Below the pieces are notes generated by a model, which saw nothing but the letters and a program-made list of their open reading frames with translations, was not told the origin of the DNA and ran no database searches. Of a stretch of 7,154 bases of DNA, positions 6,786 through 7,154 are shown piece after piece. Numbering within the stretch: the first letter of the stretch is position 1; every line of letters begins with the position of its first letter. The stretch is taken from NCBI GenBank assembly GCA_963205525.1, contig CAUJJP010000218.1, positions 1-7,154 of the forward strand. The letters are read 5' to 3'. Made by a program: the position numbers and the translations under genes. This DNA comes from Pseudomonadota bacterium. Its GTDB lineage: Bacteria > Pseudomonadota > Gammaproteobacteria > Burkholderiales > Burkholderiaceae.

Positions 6786-7154
6786 GCGCGAGACGAGGTT
6801 GATCGCGCCGCCCAGCGTGTTCGGGCCTTACAGCAGCGAGGCCGCGCCCTTGGCGACGCGGATTTCGGCCAGGTCGAAGGTGGTGAAGCGGCCGAAGTCG
6901 ATGTAGCCGTCGTAGGGAACGTACTGCGGGATGCCGTCGAGGAACACCGGCACCTGGCGCGGGTCGAAGCCGCGCACGTACACCAGCGATTCGTTGCGGC
7001 TGTTGTTGGACAGCGCCACGCCGGGCGCGACGGCGACGGCTTCGCCCACGGTGTCGCGGTTGAGCGCGTCGAGCTGCTCGCGGGTGATGGCCGATTCGCC
7101 GGCCGGCGGCTGCGCGGTCCGCTGGCCCAGCACGACCACGCGGCCGAGTTCGAA
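6786..7154 (-). pseudogene. TonB-dependent receptor, plug domain part, partial at the right edge and interrupted
   Basis: This is the N-terminal half of the receptor whose barrel follows at 5253-6782, in the same frame. It enters from the right edge with FELGRVVVLGQR, the region around the TonB box and start of the plug. It continues with plug hallmarks: ITREQLDALNRDTVGEAVAV, VYVRGFDPRQVPVFLDGIP (about 6925-6985) and FGRFTTFDLAEIRVAKGAASLL, then TAA at 6828-6830, then GPNTLGGAINLVSR, then TAG at 6783-6785. Family members read LLYGPN and SR(K/R)P at these two places, so each stop replaces an expected residue and nothing is missing around it. The signal peptide and the first few dozen residues lie outside the window. 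If the stops are real, only a plug fragment is made and uptake is lost. Confidence 0.85.

Noticed and set aside
429..6830. Alternative genetic code with reassigned stops
   Set aside because: The internal stops are of three different kinds, and TGA and TAG also act as normal ends (5253-5255 and 5116-5118). No single reassignment explains this.
1..7154. CRISPR arrays, tRNA/rRNA genes, insertion sequences or integrase genes
   Set aside because: No spaced direct repeats, RNA gene cores, transposase motifs or terminal inverted repeats of IS type were seen on either strand.

Overview
The window is GC-rich and looks like a gammaproteobacterium of the Xanthomonadaceae/Lysobacteraceae type (Lysobacter, Luteimonas, Stenotrophomonas relatives). 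This is inferred from base composition, a secreted SpvB/RHS-type giant protein, a TonB-dependent receptor with the plug motif style common in that group, and a dispersed CATTCCGGC...GCCGGAATG hairpin. No species can be named from the sequence alone.

Layout. Positions 1-4613 (minus strand) hold most of a very large secreted protein: signal peptide, SpvB N-terminal domain, seven FG-GAP/VCBS calcium-binding repeats, a TcdB-middle-like region, then RHS/YD repeats. An in-frame TGA at 429-431 ends the reading frame at 1394 residues, but recognisable YD-repeat coding continues in the same frame to the left edge. Positions 4614-4830 are a divergent control region with a 16-bp perfect palindrome and a second imperfect inverted repeat over a candidate promoter. 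Positions 4831-5118 (plus strand) encode a small XRE-family repressor-like protein. Positions 5119-5252 are a convergent gap with a nested hairpin. Positions 5253-7154 (minus strand) are a TonB-dependent outer-membrane receptor whose plug region carries two in-frame stops (TAG at 6783-6785, TAA at 6828-6830); its N-terminus lies beyond the right edge.

How they fit together. The XRE gene is divergent from the SpvB/RHS gene and shares its control region, so it is the obvious candidate regulator of itself and perhaps of the RHS gene. The receptor converges on the XRE gene and is probably an independent unit. The most striking feature is that both large genes are interrupted only by substitutions (one TGA, one TAG, one TAA, no frameshift), with family-typical coding on both sides. 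This suggests recent decay, or base errors in the assembly. I do not see convincing evidence of a wholly new system. The strongest leads are the interrupted RHS gene and the palindromic operator candidate beside the XRE gene.
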